Shown here in pieces: positions 1 through 7,989 of a stretch of 37,926 nucleotides of DNA; the stretch's first letter is position 1, and each line of letters starts with the position of its first letter. Source of the stretch: Sphingomonas sp. dw_22 (GTDB taxonomy: Bacteria; Pseudomonadota; Alphaproteobacteria; Sphingomonadales; Sphingomonadaceae); NCBI RefSeq assembly GCF_018449795.1, contig NZ_JAAVVE010000043.1, forward strand, positions 1 to 37,926, given 5' to 3'. The translations under genes were made by a program, and so were the position numbers. Under the pieces are notes generated by a model, which was given only the letters and a program-made list of their open reading frames with translations, was not told the DNA's origin and did no database searches.

Positions 1-304
1 CCGATTGCTGCCAGTAATTCGGCGCGCGCGCATCATGCGCCAGCTCGGCCGCGCGCGCCGCCTCTTCGAACGCACCCGCCGCCGATCCCCAGCGCTGCTG
101 GTTGGCATAGGCGACGCCCAGGCATTGCCGCGCCAGCATCCCGCCGCCCTCGACGCCCCACTGGATCGCCGCCGCCTGCCCCGCCGAGGGATCGGCGGTC
201 GCCTGATCCATGCACGCGGAGAAGCGTGGCGGCTCCTTGGTGAGGGTCGCCGCGGCGGCCGGGGCCGTCGCGTCCTGGAGGCTCAGGAGGAGGGAGAGGA
301 GCAT
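1..304 (-). CDS. TPR-like secreted protein, N-terminal part, cut by the window edge
   Basis: The reverse strand is open from an ATG at 304 to the window edge, giving about 101 residues. The first 20 or so residues form a hydrophobic Leu/Ala-rich leader that looks like a signal peptide. The stretch with MLARQCLGVAYANQQRW followed by GAFEEAARAAELAHD has the spacing and small/aromatic pattern of one tetratricopeptide helix pair, so a protein-binding periplasmic role is inferred. The ATG lies inside the end of the upstream hydrolase gene (22-nt overlap), and an AGGA lies about 12 nt before it, so it is probably the last visible gene of the metallopeptidase-hydrolase run. The C-terminus is not visible, so the number of repeats is unknown. 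Confidence 0.6.
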   Translation of the reverse strand, partial: MLLSLLLSLQDATAPAAAATLTKEPPRFSACMDQATADPSAGQAAAIQWGVEGGGMLARQCLGVAYANQQRWGSAAGAFEEAARAAELAHDARAPNYWQQS

Positions 305-1023
305 AGGGCAAGCACATCCTGAACGGCGCGGAGGATCAACGCGATGTCGCCTTCGCGCGAAAGCCGGTGATCGCCGTCCTTGACCAGCCATGTCTGCACC
401 GCGTCTGAACGGAACAGCGCCGCCAGTGCGGGCGCCCGCTCCCACGGCACCTCGGCATCCTTCTGCCCCTGGAGCAGCCGCACCGGCCCGTGGAAGTCGA
501 TCGGCCCGTCCATCACCCGATTGCTCTCCCCCGCCTGCCAGAAGGCATGGGTGGTGACGGTCGGCTGGTTCGAATAGTCGGAGGGCTGCTCGATCCGGCT
601 ATATTCGACCAGGTGCAGCTTCTCCTCATGGCTGAAACCCCAATCGGTGAAGTCGGGCGCCGCGGCGATGCCCACCAGCCCCAGCACCTGTCCCGGCCGC
701 GCCTTCGCCACCAGCAGCATGATCCATCCGCCCATCGACGATCCGACCAGCACCACCGGCCCCTGCGCCACCTGATCGATGATCCGCAGCGCGTCGTCGC
801 GCCAGTCGGCGAGCGTCTGGTCCTCGAAATCGCCTTCGCTCTCGCCGCAGCCGGCATAGTCGAAGCGCAGAAAGGCCCGCCCGTTCGCCCGCGCCCATTC
901 CTCCAGCGCCAGCGCCTTGGTGCCGTTCATGTCCGAGGCATAGCCGCACAGGAACACGATCGTCGGCCCCGCGCCGGGGGTATGGCGATAGGCGAGCTTC
1001 GGACGTTCCTCGGTCATGGCCAT
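283..1023 (-). CDS. alpha/beta hydrolase (serine esterase/thioesterase type)
   Basis: This 246-residue protein has the alpha/beta-hydrolase layout. It shows an oxyanion-side strand (TIVFLCGY, about 21-28), the FDYAGCGESEG turn (54-64), and a nucleophile elbow GSSMGG with Ser96. Asp189 (GQKDAEVPW) and His219 (DGDHRLS) complete a catalytic triad. There is no signal peptide, so it should be cytoplasmic. The compact size and the YAGCGESEGDF motif recall the ABHD10-like thioesterase/esterase group; the substrate is not evident. It starts 40 bases after the metallopeptidase stop on the same strand and overlaps the TPR gene, so the three are probably cotranscribed. The start could be Met1 or Met3; neither has a strong ribosome site. 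Confidence 0.85.
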   Translation of the reverse strand: MAMTEERPKLAYRHTPGAGPTIVFLCGYASDMNGTKALALEEWARANGRAFLRFDYAGCGESEGDFEDQTLADWRDDALRIIDQVAQGPVVLVGSSMGGWIMLLVAKARPGQVLGLVGIAAAPDFTDWGFSHEEKLHLVEYSRIEQPSDYSNQPTVTTHAFWQAGESNRVMDGPIDFHGPVRLLQGQKDAEVPWERAPALAALFRSDAVQTWLVKDGDHRLSREGDIALILRAVQDVLALCSSPSS

Positions 1024-1063
1024 GGCTTAAGGTTCGTCCTCGATATCGGCAACGGCGCGGACG

Positions 1064-1960
1064 CTACCGCACATCCGCGAAGGTATTGCACTTGGACGGA
1101 TCGCCGCTCTCCAGCCCGGTCCGCAGCCACTGCATCCGCTGCGCCGAGGTGCCATGGGTGAAGCTGTCGGGCACCACCCGTCCCTGCGCCTGCTTCTGGA
1201 GCGTATCGTCGCCGATCGCGTTGGCCGCCGTCATGCCTTCCTCGATGTCGCCGGGCTCGATCCGGTCGCGGTTGCGCGCCGCCCAGACGCCCGCGAAGCA
1301 ATCGGCCTGGAGCTCCAGCTTGACCGACAGGCGGTTGCCCTCCGCCTCGGAAGCACGCGCCTGGGCCTGGGATACCTGGTCCGACGTGCCGAGCAGATCC
1401 TGGATATGATGCCCCATCTCATGCGCGATCACGTAATCGCGGGCGAAATCGCCCTTGGCGCCGAAGCGCTGCTCCAGCTCGTCGAAAAAGGCCGTGTCGA
1501 TATACACGCCCTTGTCGCTCGGGCAGTAGAAGGGCCCGACTGCCGAGGTCGCCGCGCCGCAGCCGGTCTGAGCGCCCCCGGTGAAGAAGTTGATCGTCGC
1601 GGGCTGGTAACGCTGGCCGGCCTCCTGGAAGATCTTCTCCCAGGTCAGGTCGGTGCTGTGCATCACCCGGCACGCCTCCAGCCGGCGCTCGTTGACGCGG
1701 CAGACCTCCGAACCCGATTTGCCGGCGGTCGGCGACTGGCCGGTGCCCGCACCGCCCGTCGTCCCCAGCATCCCGCCGCCGCCCGACATCGCCAGATAGC
1801 CGAGCCCGACGATCACCAGCAGCGCGATCGAGCCGCAGCCCATCCGTCCGCCAAGGACCAGCGGCAGCAGCCCCATCAGCGGGAAGCCGCCGCCCCCTCC
1901 ACCGCCGCCCGATCCCAGATCGCGCGCATTCTCGGTGGGATCGATATCGTCGAGCCGCAT
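1064..1960 (-). CDS. neutral zinc metallopeptidase (YpfJ-like, membrane-anchored)
   Basis: From the ATG at 1960, preceded by AAGGGG, the protein is 298 residues. An in-frame extension upstream lacks a leader and is rejected. The sequence begins MRLDDIDPTENARD, runs through a glycine-rich linker (17-25), has one transmembrane helix (about 41-57), and then a soluble domain with the zinc motif HEMGHH at 180-185. A Cys-rich periplasmic part (C87, C97, C134, C146) and the end motif SFTHGTSAQRMQWL are typical of the Zn_peptidase_2 (YpfJ/KPN_02809) family. It should be anchored in the inner membrane with its catalytic domain outside. The natural substrate of the family is poorly known. It is divergent from the patatin gene, with both promoters inside 1961-2079. 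Confidence 0.92.
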   Translation of the reverse strand: MRLDDIDPTENARDLGSGGGGGGGGFPLMGLLPLVLGGRMGCGSIALLVIVGLGYLAMSGGGGMLGTTGGAGTGQSPTAGKSGSEVCRVNERRLEACRVMHSTDLTWEKIFQEAGQRYQPATINFFTGGAQTGCGAATSAVGPFYCPSDKGVYIDTAFFDELEQRFGAKGDFARDYVIAHEMGHHIQDLLGTSDQVSQAQARASEAEGNRLSVKLELQADCFAGVWAARNRDRIEPGDIEEGMTAANAIGDDTLQKQAQGRVVPDSFTHGTSAQRMQWLRTGLESGDPSKCNTFADVR

Positions 1961-2079
1961 CGGGCACCCCTTTTCGTTCGTTCCCCGCGACAATGCCCCA
2001 GACGCGCAAGCGTTGCACCCCTCAACATAGCAGCAACTCGCCATTGCTCCTTACGCTGCGATGCGTCAGAGGACTCGCC

Positions 2080-3219
2080 ATGGCCGATGTCGAGTCTCGC
2101 CCGCGCCGCCGCGCCCCCGGCCTTCCCCTGCCGGAGACGGTCGCGCTGGTGCTCCAGGGCGGCGGCGCGCTGGGCAGCTTCCAGGCCGGCGTGATCGAAG
2201 AGCTCGCCCAGTCGCATATCGAGGTCGATTGGGTGGCCGGCATCTCGATCGGCGCGATCAACGCGGCGCTGTTCGCCGGCAATCCGCCCGAAAAGCGCCT
2301 CGCCGCGATCAAGGCGTTCTGGGACGGCGCCACCGCCGCGCTCCCCGATTTCTCGCTGCCGCTGAACGATGCGATGCGCGAGCTCTCGCACGAATGGGCG
2401 GCCGGCATGGTGATGCTGTCCGGCGTGCCCGGTTTCTTTACGCCGCGGCTGATCCCGCCCGCCTTCGCCGTGCCGGGATCGGCGGACGCGCTCAGCTTCT
2501 ACGATTCGTCTCCGCTCCGTGAGACGCTCGACAAGCTGATCGACTGGGATCTGCTCAACAACGGACCCGTCCGGCTCTCGGTAGGCGCGGTCAATCTCCA
2601 CAGCGGCAATTTCCGCTATTTCGACACGCGCGACGAAAAGCTCGACGCCCGCCACATCATGGCCTCCGGCGCGCTCCCGCCCGGCCTGCCCCCGATCGAG
2701 ATCGACGGCTGCCATTATTGGGACGGCGGCCTCGTATCCAACACCCCGCTGACCCATATCCTCGACCGGCAGGATTCGGAGACGCTGATCTTCCAGGTCG
2801 ATCTCTTCCCCGCCGCCGCCGAGCTGCCCCGCACGATCACCGACGTCGTCGCGCGCGAGAAGGAGATCCGCTTCTCCAGCCGCACCCGCGCCGTCTCGGA
2901 CGAACGGCTCAAGCTGCGGCAGGAGCGCCAGATGGTGTGCCGCCTGCTCGATCGGCTCCCGCCCGATCTGGCCGACGATCCCGAAGTCAAGAAGCTGCGC
3001 GCGCGGGTCTCCGAATATCCGGTGAGTCTGGTCCAGCTCATCTACCGCGCCAATGCCTGGGAGGGCGGCAGCCGCGACTTCGAATTCTCCGCGCGGTCGA
3101 TGCACGAGCATTGGCAGGCCGGCCGCACCGCCGTCGCCGAGACGATGGCCAACGCCCAGCTCGTCGCGCAGAACATCCTCGACGGAAACACCGCCGCCTT
3201 TGATCTCACCCAGCGCTAG
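2080..3219 (+). CDS. patatin-like phospholipase with C-terminal DUF3734
   Basis: The ATG at 2080 follows AGAGGA and gives 379 residues; the longer open frame back to 1993 overlaps the divergent promoter region. The patatin domain shows the oxyanion loop GGGALGSF (27-34), nucleophile Ser56 in GISIG, and the Asp of the dyad in DGG (Asp215). The last 130 or so residues (from DLFPAAAELPRTI) match the DUF3734 region that follows patatin domains in alphaproteobacteria. It is predicted to be a cytoplasmic acyl hydrolase using a Ser-Asp dyad. The 14-nt gap to 3-hydroxybutyrate dehydrogenase suggests an operon, which would fit a role with polyhydroxybutyrate granules or lipid turnover. That last point is inferred from context only. 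Confidence 0.9.
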   Translation: MADVESRPRRRAPGLPLPETVALVLQGGGALGSFQAGVIEELAQSHIEVDWVAGISIGAINAALFAGNPPEKRLAAIKAFWDGATAALPDFSLPLNDAMRELSHEWAAGMVMLSGVPGFFTPRLIPPAFAVPGSADALSFYDSSPLRETLDKLIDWDLLNNGPVRLSVGAVNLHSGNFRYFDTRDEKLDARHIMASGALPPGLPPIEIDGCHYWDGGLVSNTPLTHILDRQDSETLIFQVDLFPAAAELPRTITDVVAREKEIRFSSRTRAVSDERLKLRQERQMVCRLLDRLPPDLADDPEVKKLRARVSEYPVSLVQLIYRANAWEGGSRDFEFSARSMHEHWQAGRTAVAETMANAQLVAQNILDGNTAAFDLTQR

Positions 3220-3233
3220 TTCAGGAGTATTCC

Positions 3234-4019
3234 ATGTTCCTCAAGGGCAAGTCCGCGATCGTCACCGGCTCCACCTCGGGCATCGGCCTTGCCTATGCCA
3301 AGGCGCTCGCGGCCGAGGGCGCGTCGGTGATGATCAACGGCTTCGGCGATGCCGCCGCGATCGAGAAGGAGCGCGCGGCGCTGGAGGCGACCAGCGGCGC
3401 CAAGGCGCTCTATGATCCCGCCGACATGACCAAGCCCGATCAGATCGCGGCGATGGTCGCCCGCGCCCAGGCCGAGCTGGGCGGCGCGGACATCGTCGTC
3501 TCGAACGCCGGCATCCAGCATGTCGCGCCGATCGACGAGTTCCCGATCGAGAAGTGGGACGCGATCATCTCGATCAACCTCAGCTCGACCTTCCACCTGA
3601 TGCGCGCGGCGATCCCGGGCATGAAGGCGAAGAAATGGGGCCGCATCATCAGCACCGCCTCCGCGCACAGCCTGGTCGCCAGCCCCAACAAGTCCGCCTA
3701 TGTCGCCGCCAAGCACGGCATCGCCGGCCTCACCAAGACCGCTGCGCTGGAGACCGCGACCTTCGGCATCACGGTCAACTGCATCTCGCCCGGCTATGTC
3801 TGGACGCCGCTGGTGGAAAACCAGATCCCGGACACGATGAAGGCGCGCAACATGACCCGCGAGCAGGTGCTCAACGACGTGTTGCTCGATGCCCAGCCGA
3901 CCAAGGAGTTCGTCCAGCCGGAACAGGTCGCGGCCTTGCTGCTCTTCCTCTGCCGGGACGAAGCCGCGCAGATCACCGGCTCCAACTATTCGATCGACGG
4001 CGGCTGGACCGCCGAGTGA
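3234..4019 (+). CDS. bdhA: D-3-hydroxybutyrate dehydrogenase (SDR family)
   Basis: This 261-residue short-chain dehydrogenase should interconvert 3-hydroxybutyrate and acetoacetate with NAD in the cytoplasm, feeding polyhydroxybutyrate breakdown products into acetoacetyl-CoA metabolism. Visible features are the dinucleotide loop TGSTSGIG (11-18), NAGIQHV (91-97, characteristic of this enzyme within the SDR family), Ser143, Tyr156 and Lys160 of the catalytic set, and SPGYVWTPLVE near 190. Length and motifs match bacterial BdhA closely. The start has GGAG at good spacing. It directly follows the patatin gene, and the next gene begins 28 nt downstream, so the three form a likely rightward operon. 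Confidence 0.93.
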   Translation: MFLKGKSAIVTGSTSGIGLAYAKALAAEGASVMINGFGDAAAIEKERAALEATSGAKALYDPADMTKPDQIAAMVARAQAELGGADIVVSNAGIQHVAPIDEFPIEKWDAIISINLSSTFHLMRAAIPGMKAKKWGRIISTASAHSLVASPNKSAYVAAKHGIAGLTKTAALETATFGITVNCISPGYVWTPLVENQIPDTMKARNMTREQVLNDVLLDAQPTKEFVQPEQVAALLLFLCRDEAAQITGSNYSIDGGWTAE

Positions 4020-4047
4020 TCCGCGCAGCCAAGGGAAATATCGCCGG

Positions 4048-4671
4048 ATGAAGCCGATTTTCGCCGCAGCCGCGCTTGCCGGGATGCTGGGGGGGTGCAG
4101 CGTCTATCGCGACGCGACGTCCCCGCGGATCGATCCCGGCGCGAACTGGCGCGCCGTGGCGACCGATTCGGATCGCGACAGCCTGCGCACCTGGCGTCAG
4201 GCCTGGGACGAGGCGCTGCCCGAGGCGAAGACGGCCGATAACGGCGTGATCGCCGCCGATCCGGTGCTGTTCGATCCCGATCGCGCGCTTCCCGATGCGC
4301 TGCCCCCCGCCGGCAGATATCGCTGCCGCACCTTCAAGCTGGGCAAAGCCGGCACGGCGCCGCTCGCCTTCGTCGCCTATCCCTGGTTCGAATGCAGCGT
4401 CACCGATCAGGGCCAGGCGAAGGCGCTGACCAAGCTGACCGGATCGCAGCGCCCCACCGGCCTGCTCTTCCCGGACACCGCGGCGCGCGCGATCTTCCTG
4501 GGCACGCTGGTCCTCGGCGACGAGAGCGCGCCGCTGCGCTACGGCATCGACGACGATCGCGACATCGTCGGCTATTTCGAGAAGATCGAAGCGAGACGCT
4601 GGCGCTTGGTGATGCCCTATCCCCGCTTCGAATCGAAGCTGGACGTCACCGAGCTGGTTCCAGCGGAATAG
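4048..4671 (+). CDS. DUF4893 lipoprotein
   Basis: The ATG at 4048 begins a 207-residue protein with a lipoprotein signal: a short basic start, a hydrophobic core and the lipobox LGGC with Cys17. The mature part holds RTWRQAWDEAL, AGRYRCRTFKLG, LTGSQRPTGLLFPD and RRWRLVMPYPRFES, the conserved blocks of DUF4893. The domain has no established function; it is common in sphingomonads. The protein should be lipid-anchored and periplasmic. It follows bdhA by 28 nt, which may be simple read-through rather than shared function. A perfect hairpin lies 20 nt after its stop. Confidence 0.85.
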   Translation: MKPIFAAAALAGMLGGCSVYRDATSPRIDPGANWRAVATDSDRDSLRTWRQAWDEALPEAKTADNGVIAADPVLFDPDRALPDALPPAGRYRCRTFKLGKAGTAPLAFVAYPWFECSVTDQGQAKALTKLTGSQRPTGLLFPDTAARAIFLGTLVLGDESAPLRYGIDDDRDIVGYFEKIEARRWRLVMPYPRFESKLDVTELVPAE

Positions 4672-4691
4672 CGCCAGCATTTACGAAAACC

Positions 4692-4723
4692 CGTCACCCC
4701 GGCCGCACAGTGCCGGGGTGACG
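4692..4723. repeat. perfect 12-bp-arm hairpin of the GTCACCCCGGC repeat family
   Basis: CGTCACCCCGGC (4692-4703) pairs perfectly with GCCGGGGTGACG (4712-4723) across an 8-nt loop. It follows the DUF4893 stop and has no T-run, so it could stop transcription only weakly or with Rho. The same core recurs at 16195-16223 and 23317-23434, so this is a member of a dispersed intergenic palindrome family. Confidence 0.85.
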
Positions 4724-4769
4724 AAGAGGAAGGTATCTGCGCGCGCCTCCCCGGATAGCTGCACGCCGT

Positions 4770-4798
4770 TTGACATGCCTCGCGCCCCACGCGACACT
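4770..4798 (+). promoter_or_regulatory. possible sigma70-type promoter for the M20 amidohydrolase
   Basis: TTGACA at 4770-4775 is followed after 17 nt by GACACT (4793-4798), 26 nt before the ATG at 4825. The -35 is perfect, the -10 poor. This is prediction from sequence only. Confidence 0.35.
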
Positions 4799-4824
4799 CC
4801 CGGCTCCATGACGTGGGAAACCCT

Positions 4825-6132
4825 ATGCTCCGGACCTTGCTGCTCGCAACCGCGATGACTCTCGCCGCGCCCGCCTCCGCCGATCCGGTGCATGACGCCA
4901 CGCAAAAGGCGCTGCCCCAACTCCTCGATTTCTATCGCGACTTCCACACCAATCCCGAGCTCAGCCTGCACGAGGTCCGCAGCGCCGGCATCCTCGCCGC
5001 CGAGGCGCGCAAGGCAGGCTATGAAGTCACCGAGAAGGTCGGCGGCACTGGTGTCGTCGCGGTACTGAAGAACGGCGCCGGCCCGATCCTGCTGATCCGC
5101 GCCGACATGGACGGGCTCCCGGTGGTCGAGCAGACCGGCCTCCCCTTCGCCTCCAAGGTCCGCGCCACCACCGAGGAAGGGATCGAGACCGGCGTGATGC
5201 ACGCCTGCGGCCATGACACCCATATGGCGAGTTGGATCGGCACGCTGCGCAATCTCGCGGCGATGAAATCTGAGTGGCACGGCACGCTGGTGATGATCGC
5301 CCAGCCCGCCGAGGAGCGCGGCATGGGCGCCCGCATGATGCTCGAGGACGGGCTGTTCACCCGCTTCCCCAAGCCGCAATACGCCCTCGCCTTCCACGAC
5401 AGCGCCAGCCAGCCCGCCGGGCAGATCGGCGTGACTTCGGGCTATGCGCTGGCGAACGTCGACTCGGTCAACATCGTCGTGAAGGGCGTGGGCGGCCACG
5501 GTGCCTATCCGCACACCACCAAGGATCCGATCGTCCTCGCCGCGCGCATCGTCACCACGCTCCAGACTTTGGTCAGCCGCGAGGTCGATCCCCAGCAGCC
5601 CGCCGTCGTCACCGTCGGCAGCATCCAGGGCGGCTCGAAGCACAATATCATCGGCAGCGAAGTGACGATGCTGCTCACTGTGCGCAGCTTCACGCCCGAG
5701 GTGCGCAAGCAGCTCCTCGACGGCATCGCCCGCATCGCCAAAGGCGAGGCGATCGCGGCGGGCGTGCCCGAGGACCGCATGCCCGAAGTGACGATCCAGA
5801 ACGAGTTCACCCCCGCAACCTACAACACCCCGCCGCTTTCCGGCCGCCTGCTCACCCTGTTCACCGGCCGCTTCGGGCGTGACCGCGTGGTCGAGACGCC
5901 CTCGGTGATGGGCGGCGAGGATTTCGGCCGCTATTATCTCGCCGACAAGTCGATCGAGAGCACGATCTTCTGGGTCGGCGGCGTGCCCCGGGACAAATGG
6001 GATGCGGCACAGGCCGGCAAGGCCAGCCTCCCCTCGCTTCACAGCGCCTATTGGGCGCCCGACGCCGAAGCCGTGATCGCCACCGCGACCGAGGCGATGA
6101 CCGCCGCGGCGCTGGACATCCTCAAGAAGTGA
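4825..6132 (+). CDS. secreted M20D family amidohydrolase/aminoacylase
   Basis: The ATG at 4825 (GGGAAA upstream) is preferred over an in-frame GTG at 4813 because it gives a clean signal peptide (MLRTLLLATAMTLAAPASA). The 435-residue product shows the M20 dizinc layout: RADMDGLP (92-99), HACGHDTH (126-133, with Cys128 as the typical M20D ligand), and QPAEERG (Glu163-Glu164). The dimerisation lid (GGHGAYPH region) lies in the middle and the last ligand region MGGEDFGRY towards the end. Relatives hydrolyse N-acyl amino acids, hippurate or aminobenzoyl-glutamate; the exact substrate cannot be read from sequence. The leader predicts periplasmic action. It is monocistronic, ending at a hairpin shared with the convergent beta-lactamase gene. 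Confidence 0.9.
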   Translation: MLRTLLLATAMTLAAPASADPVHDATQKALPQLLDFYRDFHTNPELSLHEVRSAGILAAEARKAGYEVTEKVGGTGVVAVLKNGAGPILLIRADMDGLPVVEQTGLPFASKVRATTEEGIETGVMHACGHDTHMASWIGTLRNLAAMKSEWHGTLVMIAQPAEERGMGARMMLEDGLFTRFPKPQYALAFHDSASQPAGQIGVTSGYALANVDSVNIVVKGVGGHGAYPHTTKDPIVLAARIVTTLQTLVSREVDPQQPAVVTVGSIQGGSKHNIIGSEVTMLLTVRSFTPEVRKQLLDGIARIAKGEAIAAGVPEDRMPEVTIQNEFTPATYNTPPLSGRLLTLFTGRFGRDRVVETPSVMGGEDFGRYYLADKSIESTIFWVGGVPRDKWDAAQAGKASLPSLHSAYWAPDAEAVIATATEAMTAAALDILKK

Positions 6133-6136
6133 CGCA

Positions 6137-6165
6137 ATCGGCCTCATCCCTACGATGAGGCCGAT
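6137..6165. terminator. bidirectional hairpin between amidohydrolase and beta-lactamase genes
   Basis: ATCGGCCTCATC (6137-6148) pairs perfectly with GATGAGGCCGAT (6154-6165) over a 5-nt loop. It sits between two convergent stops, 4 nt after one and 12 nt before the other. It has no U-tract, so termination strength is uncertain. Confidence 0.65.
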
Positions 6166-6177
6166 ACCGCCAGCGGA

Positions 6178-7014
6178 CTATCCCGCCAGCTTCCCGATCT
6201 CGGCGAGCAGCGCGTCGCGCAGCGCCTTGCCTCCGGCGCCGTCAAGCGGCATCCCCTCGCCCGCGCCGAACCGCGCGAAGACCACGCGCCGCGCGCCCTT
6301 GTCGGCCCAGCCGACGAACCAGCCGAGCAACGGACCCTGGTTCACCCGTCCCGTCGCATCCTTGAGCCGGCCGCTGCCGGTCTTGCCGTGCACCGTCCAG
6401 CCGCCCGAGCCCTCGAATACCGGGATCACGCTTTCGGCCTTCGCATGCGCCGAGGCCGAGACCAGCCGGTGTGCCAGCATCCGCCGCAGGAACGCCACCT
6501 GCTCGTCGGGCGAGATGGCGAGCGACGTGCCGAGCCACGCCTCGCTCAACCCGTCCCGCTTGCCCGGATTGCCCGAAAGGTCGCGATTGCCATAGCCGAA
6601 GCGGTCCACATAGGCCTGGAAGCGCGGCATCCCCAGCCGCGCGGTGATCTCGCGCGAATACCAGACCACCGAGTTCGTCTCCCACGAAGCCGGATCGGTC
6701 CGCTGCCGCTCCACGTCGCGGCTCGCGCGGTGGCGCGCGGGATCATAGTCCCAGGCCGCATGGTGCGCGTCCTGGAGGATCCCGCTGTCGAAGCCCATCA
6801 AGGCCAAGGGAATCTTGAAGGTCGAGCAGGGCGTGAACCGGGTCGCGGCAAGCCCGGAACGATGGATCATCCGTCCGGTGGCACCGTCCGCCACCACGGT
6901 CGCGCGCAGCCGCCGCGCCGCCGGCGCGGCGGCACCCACGCCCGGAAAACCTGCGATTGCCCCGCCCGCGCCCAGCAATAGGGTTCCCGCAAAAGTCCGC
7001 CGATCGAGTTTCAT
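6178..7014 (-). CDS. class D (OXA-type) serine beta-lactamase
   Basis: From the ATG at 7014 (AGGAGG 9 nt upstream; a GTG at 7020 is too close to that site) the product is 278 residues. All class D signatures are present: STFK with nucleophile Ser64 and Lys67, SVV (115-117), YGN (141-143), Trp160 in EAWLG (stabilises the carboxylated lysine in the family), and KTG (211-213). The leader carries RRTFAG followed by a hydrophobic stretch ending near Ala30, which looks like a Tat signal, so folded export to the periplasm is likely. It opens penicillin-type beta-lactams; the spectrum cannot be inferred. It is divergent from an AmpR-like regulator 105 nt away, suggesting inducible expression. Confidence 0.93.
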   Translation of the reverse strand: MKLDRRTFAGTLLLGAGGAIAGFPGVGAAAPAARRLRATVVADGATGRMIHRSGLAATRFTPCSTFKIPLALMGFDSGILQDAHHAAWDYDPARHRASRDVERQRTDPASWETNSVVWYSREITARLGMPRFQAYVDRFGYGNRDLSGNPGKRDGLSEAWLGTSLAISPDEQVAFLRRMLAHRLVSASAHAKAESVIPVFEGSGGWTVHGKTGSGRLKDATGRVNQGPLLGWFVGWADKGARRVVFARFGAGEGMPLDGAGGKALRDALLAEIGKLAG

Positions 7015-7098
7015 GCCCACTGCCCTCCTTGGTTACAGGCACTCGATTAAGGCGCCGGAGCACGGCCCCGCAAAGGATCATAGCTGGCAGGAGCCATT

Positions 7099-7107
7099 AG
7101 ATAATCT
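7099..7107. promoter_or_regulatory. candidate AmpR-like operator in the bla-regulator intergenic region
   Basis: AGATAATCT is a 9-bp dyad (AGAT-A-ATCT) inside the AT-rich stretch ATTAGATAATCTTAT, the only AT-rich part of the 105-bp divergent region. It lies 13 nt before the regulator start and would overlap that gene's -10 region. LysR-type regulators commonly bind such sites and repress themselves while activating the divergent gene. Binding is inferred. Confidence 0.4.
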
Positions 7108-7119
7108 TATGCATCGGCG

Positions 7120-7989
7120 ATGGTCCGCCCGCACCTCCCCCTCAACGCGCTCCGCGCCTTCGAGGCGTCGGCCCGCCATCTCAGCTTCACCCGCGCCGCA
7201 ATCGAGCTTTGCGTCACCCAGGCGGCGATCAGCCACCAGGTGAAGGGACTGGAAGCACGGCTCGGCGTCCGGCTCTTCCGCCGCCTGCCGCGCGGCCTGG
7301 CGCTCACCGACGAGGGGCAGGCGCTGCTGCCCGCACTCGCCGAGAGCTTCGATCGCATCGCCGAGCTGGTCGAGGGCCTGGCCGAGGGCACCGCGGCGCA
7401 GCTCCTCTCGGTCGCCGCGGTCGGCACCTTCGCGGCGGGCTGGCTGATGCCGCGCCTCCCCGCCTTCCGCGCCGCTCACCCGCGCATCGACCTGCGGCTG
7501 TTCACCAACAACAACCGGGTCGATCTGGCCGGCGAGGGCCTCGACTATGCGATCCGCTTCGGCGACGGCGCCTGGCATGGCACCGAGGCACTGCCGCTGA
7601 TCGAGACTCCGCTCACCCCGCTCTGCACCCCGGCGCTGGCCCGTGAGCTCCACGAACCCCGCGACCTGCTCGCCCGCCCGCTGCTCCGGTCCTACCGCGC
7701 CGACGAATGGCCGCGCTGGTTCGCCGCCGCCGGCCTCGCCGCGCCGACGCTGCGCGGCCCGGTCTTCGATTCCTCGCTGGTAATGGCCGAGGCGGCGATG
7801 CAGGGCCTGGGCGTCGCGCTCGCCCCGCCCGCGATGCTCGCCCGCCGTATCGAGCAGACCGCGCTGGTTCGCCCCTTCGCGCTGGAGGTGCCGGCGGGCC
7901 GCTACTGGCTCACCTGGCTCAAGTCGCGCACGCCGAGCCCGGCGATGACGGCATTCCGCGAATGGATCGTGACGGAGAACGGCTTCTAG
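7120..7989 (+). CDS. ampR: AmpR-like LysR-family regulator of the divergent beta-lactamase
   Basis: This 289-residue protein starts MVRPHLPLNALRAFEAS, which closely matches AmpR-type regulators. The N-terminal helix-turn-helix (about 20-45) contains LSFTRAAIELCVTQAAISH. The effector domain keeps AmpR blocks such as AVGTFAAGWLMPRL, TNNNRVDLAGEGLDYAIRFG and GRYWLTWLKSR. In known AmpR proteins these domains sense muropeptides from peptidoglycan recycling and control beta-lactamase. The divergent arrangement fits that role here. Its TAG stop and the CDF gene's stop are both read from one CTAG palindrome (7986-7989). The AmpR assignment is strong by recognised motifs; the ligand is inferred from the family. 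Confidence 0.9.
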   Translation: MVRPHLPLNALRAFEASARHLSFTRAAIELCVTQAAISHQVKGLEARLGVRLFRRLPRGLALTDEGQALLPALAESFDRIAELVEGLAEGTAAQLLSVAAVGTFAAGWLMPRLPAFRAAHPRIDLRLFTNNNRVDLAGEGLDYAIRFGDGAWHGTEALPLIETPLTPLCTPALARELHEPRDLLARPLLRSYRADEWPRWFAAAGLAAPTLRGPVFDSSLVMAEAAMQGLGVALAPPAMLARRIEQTALVRPFALEVPAGRYWLTWLKSRTPSPAMTAFREWIVTENGF

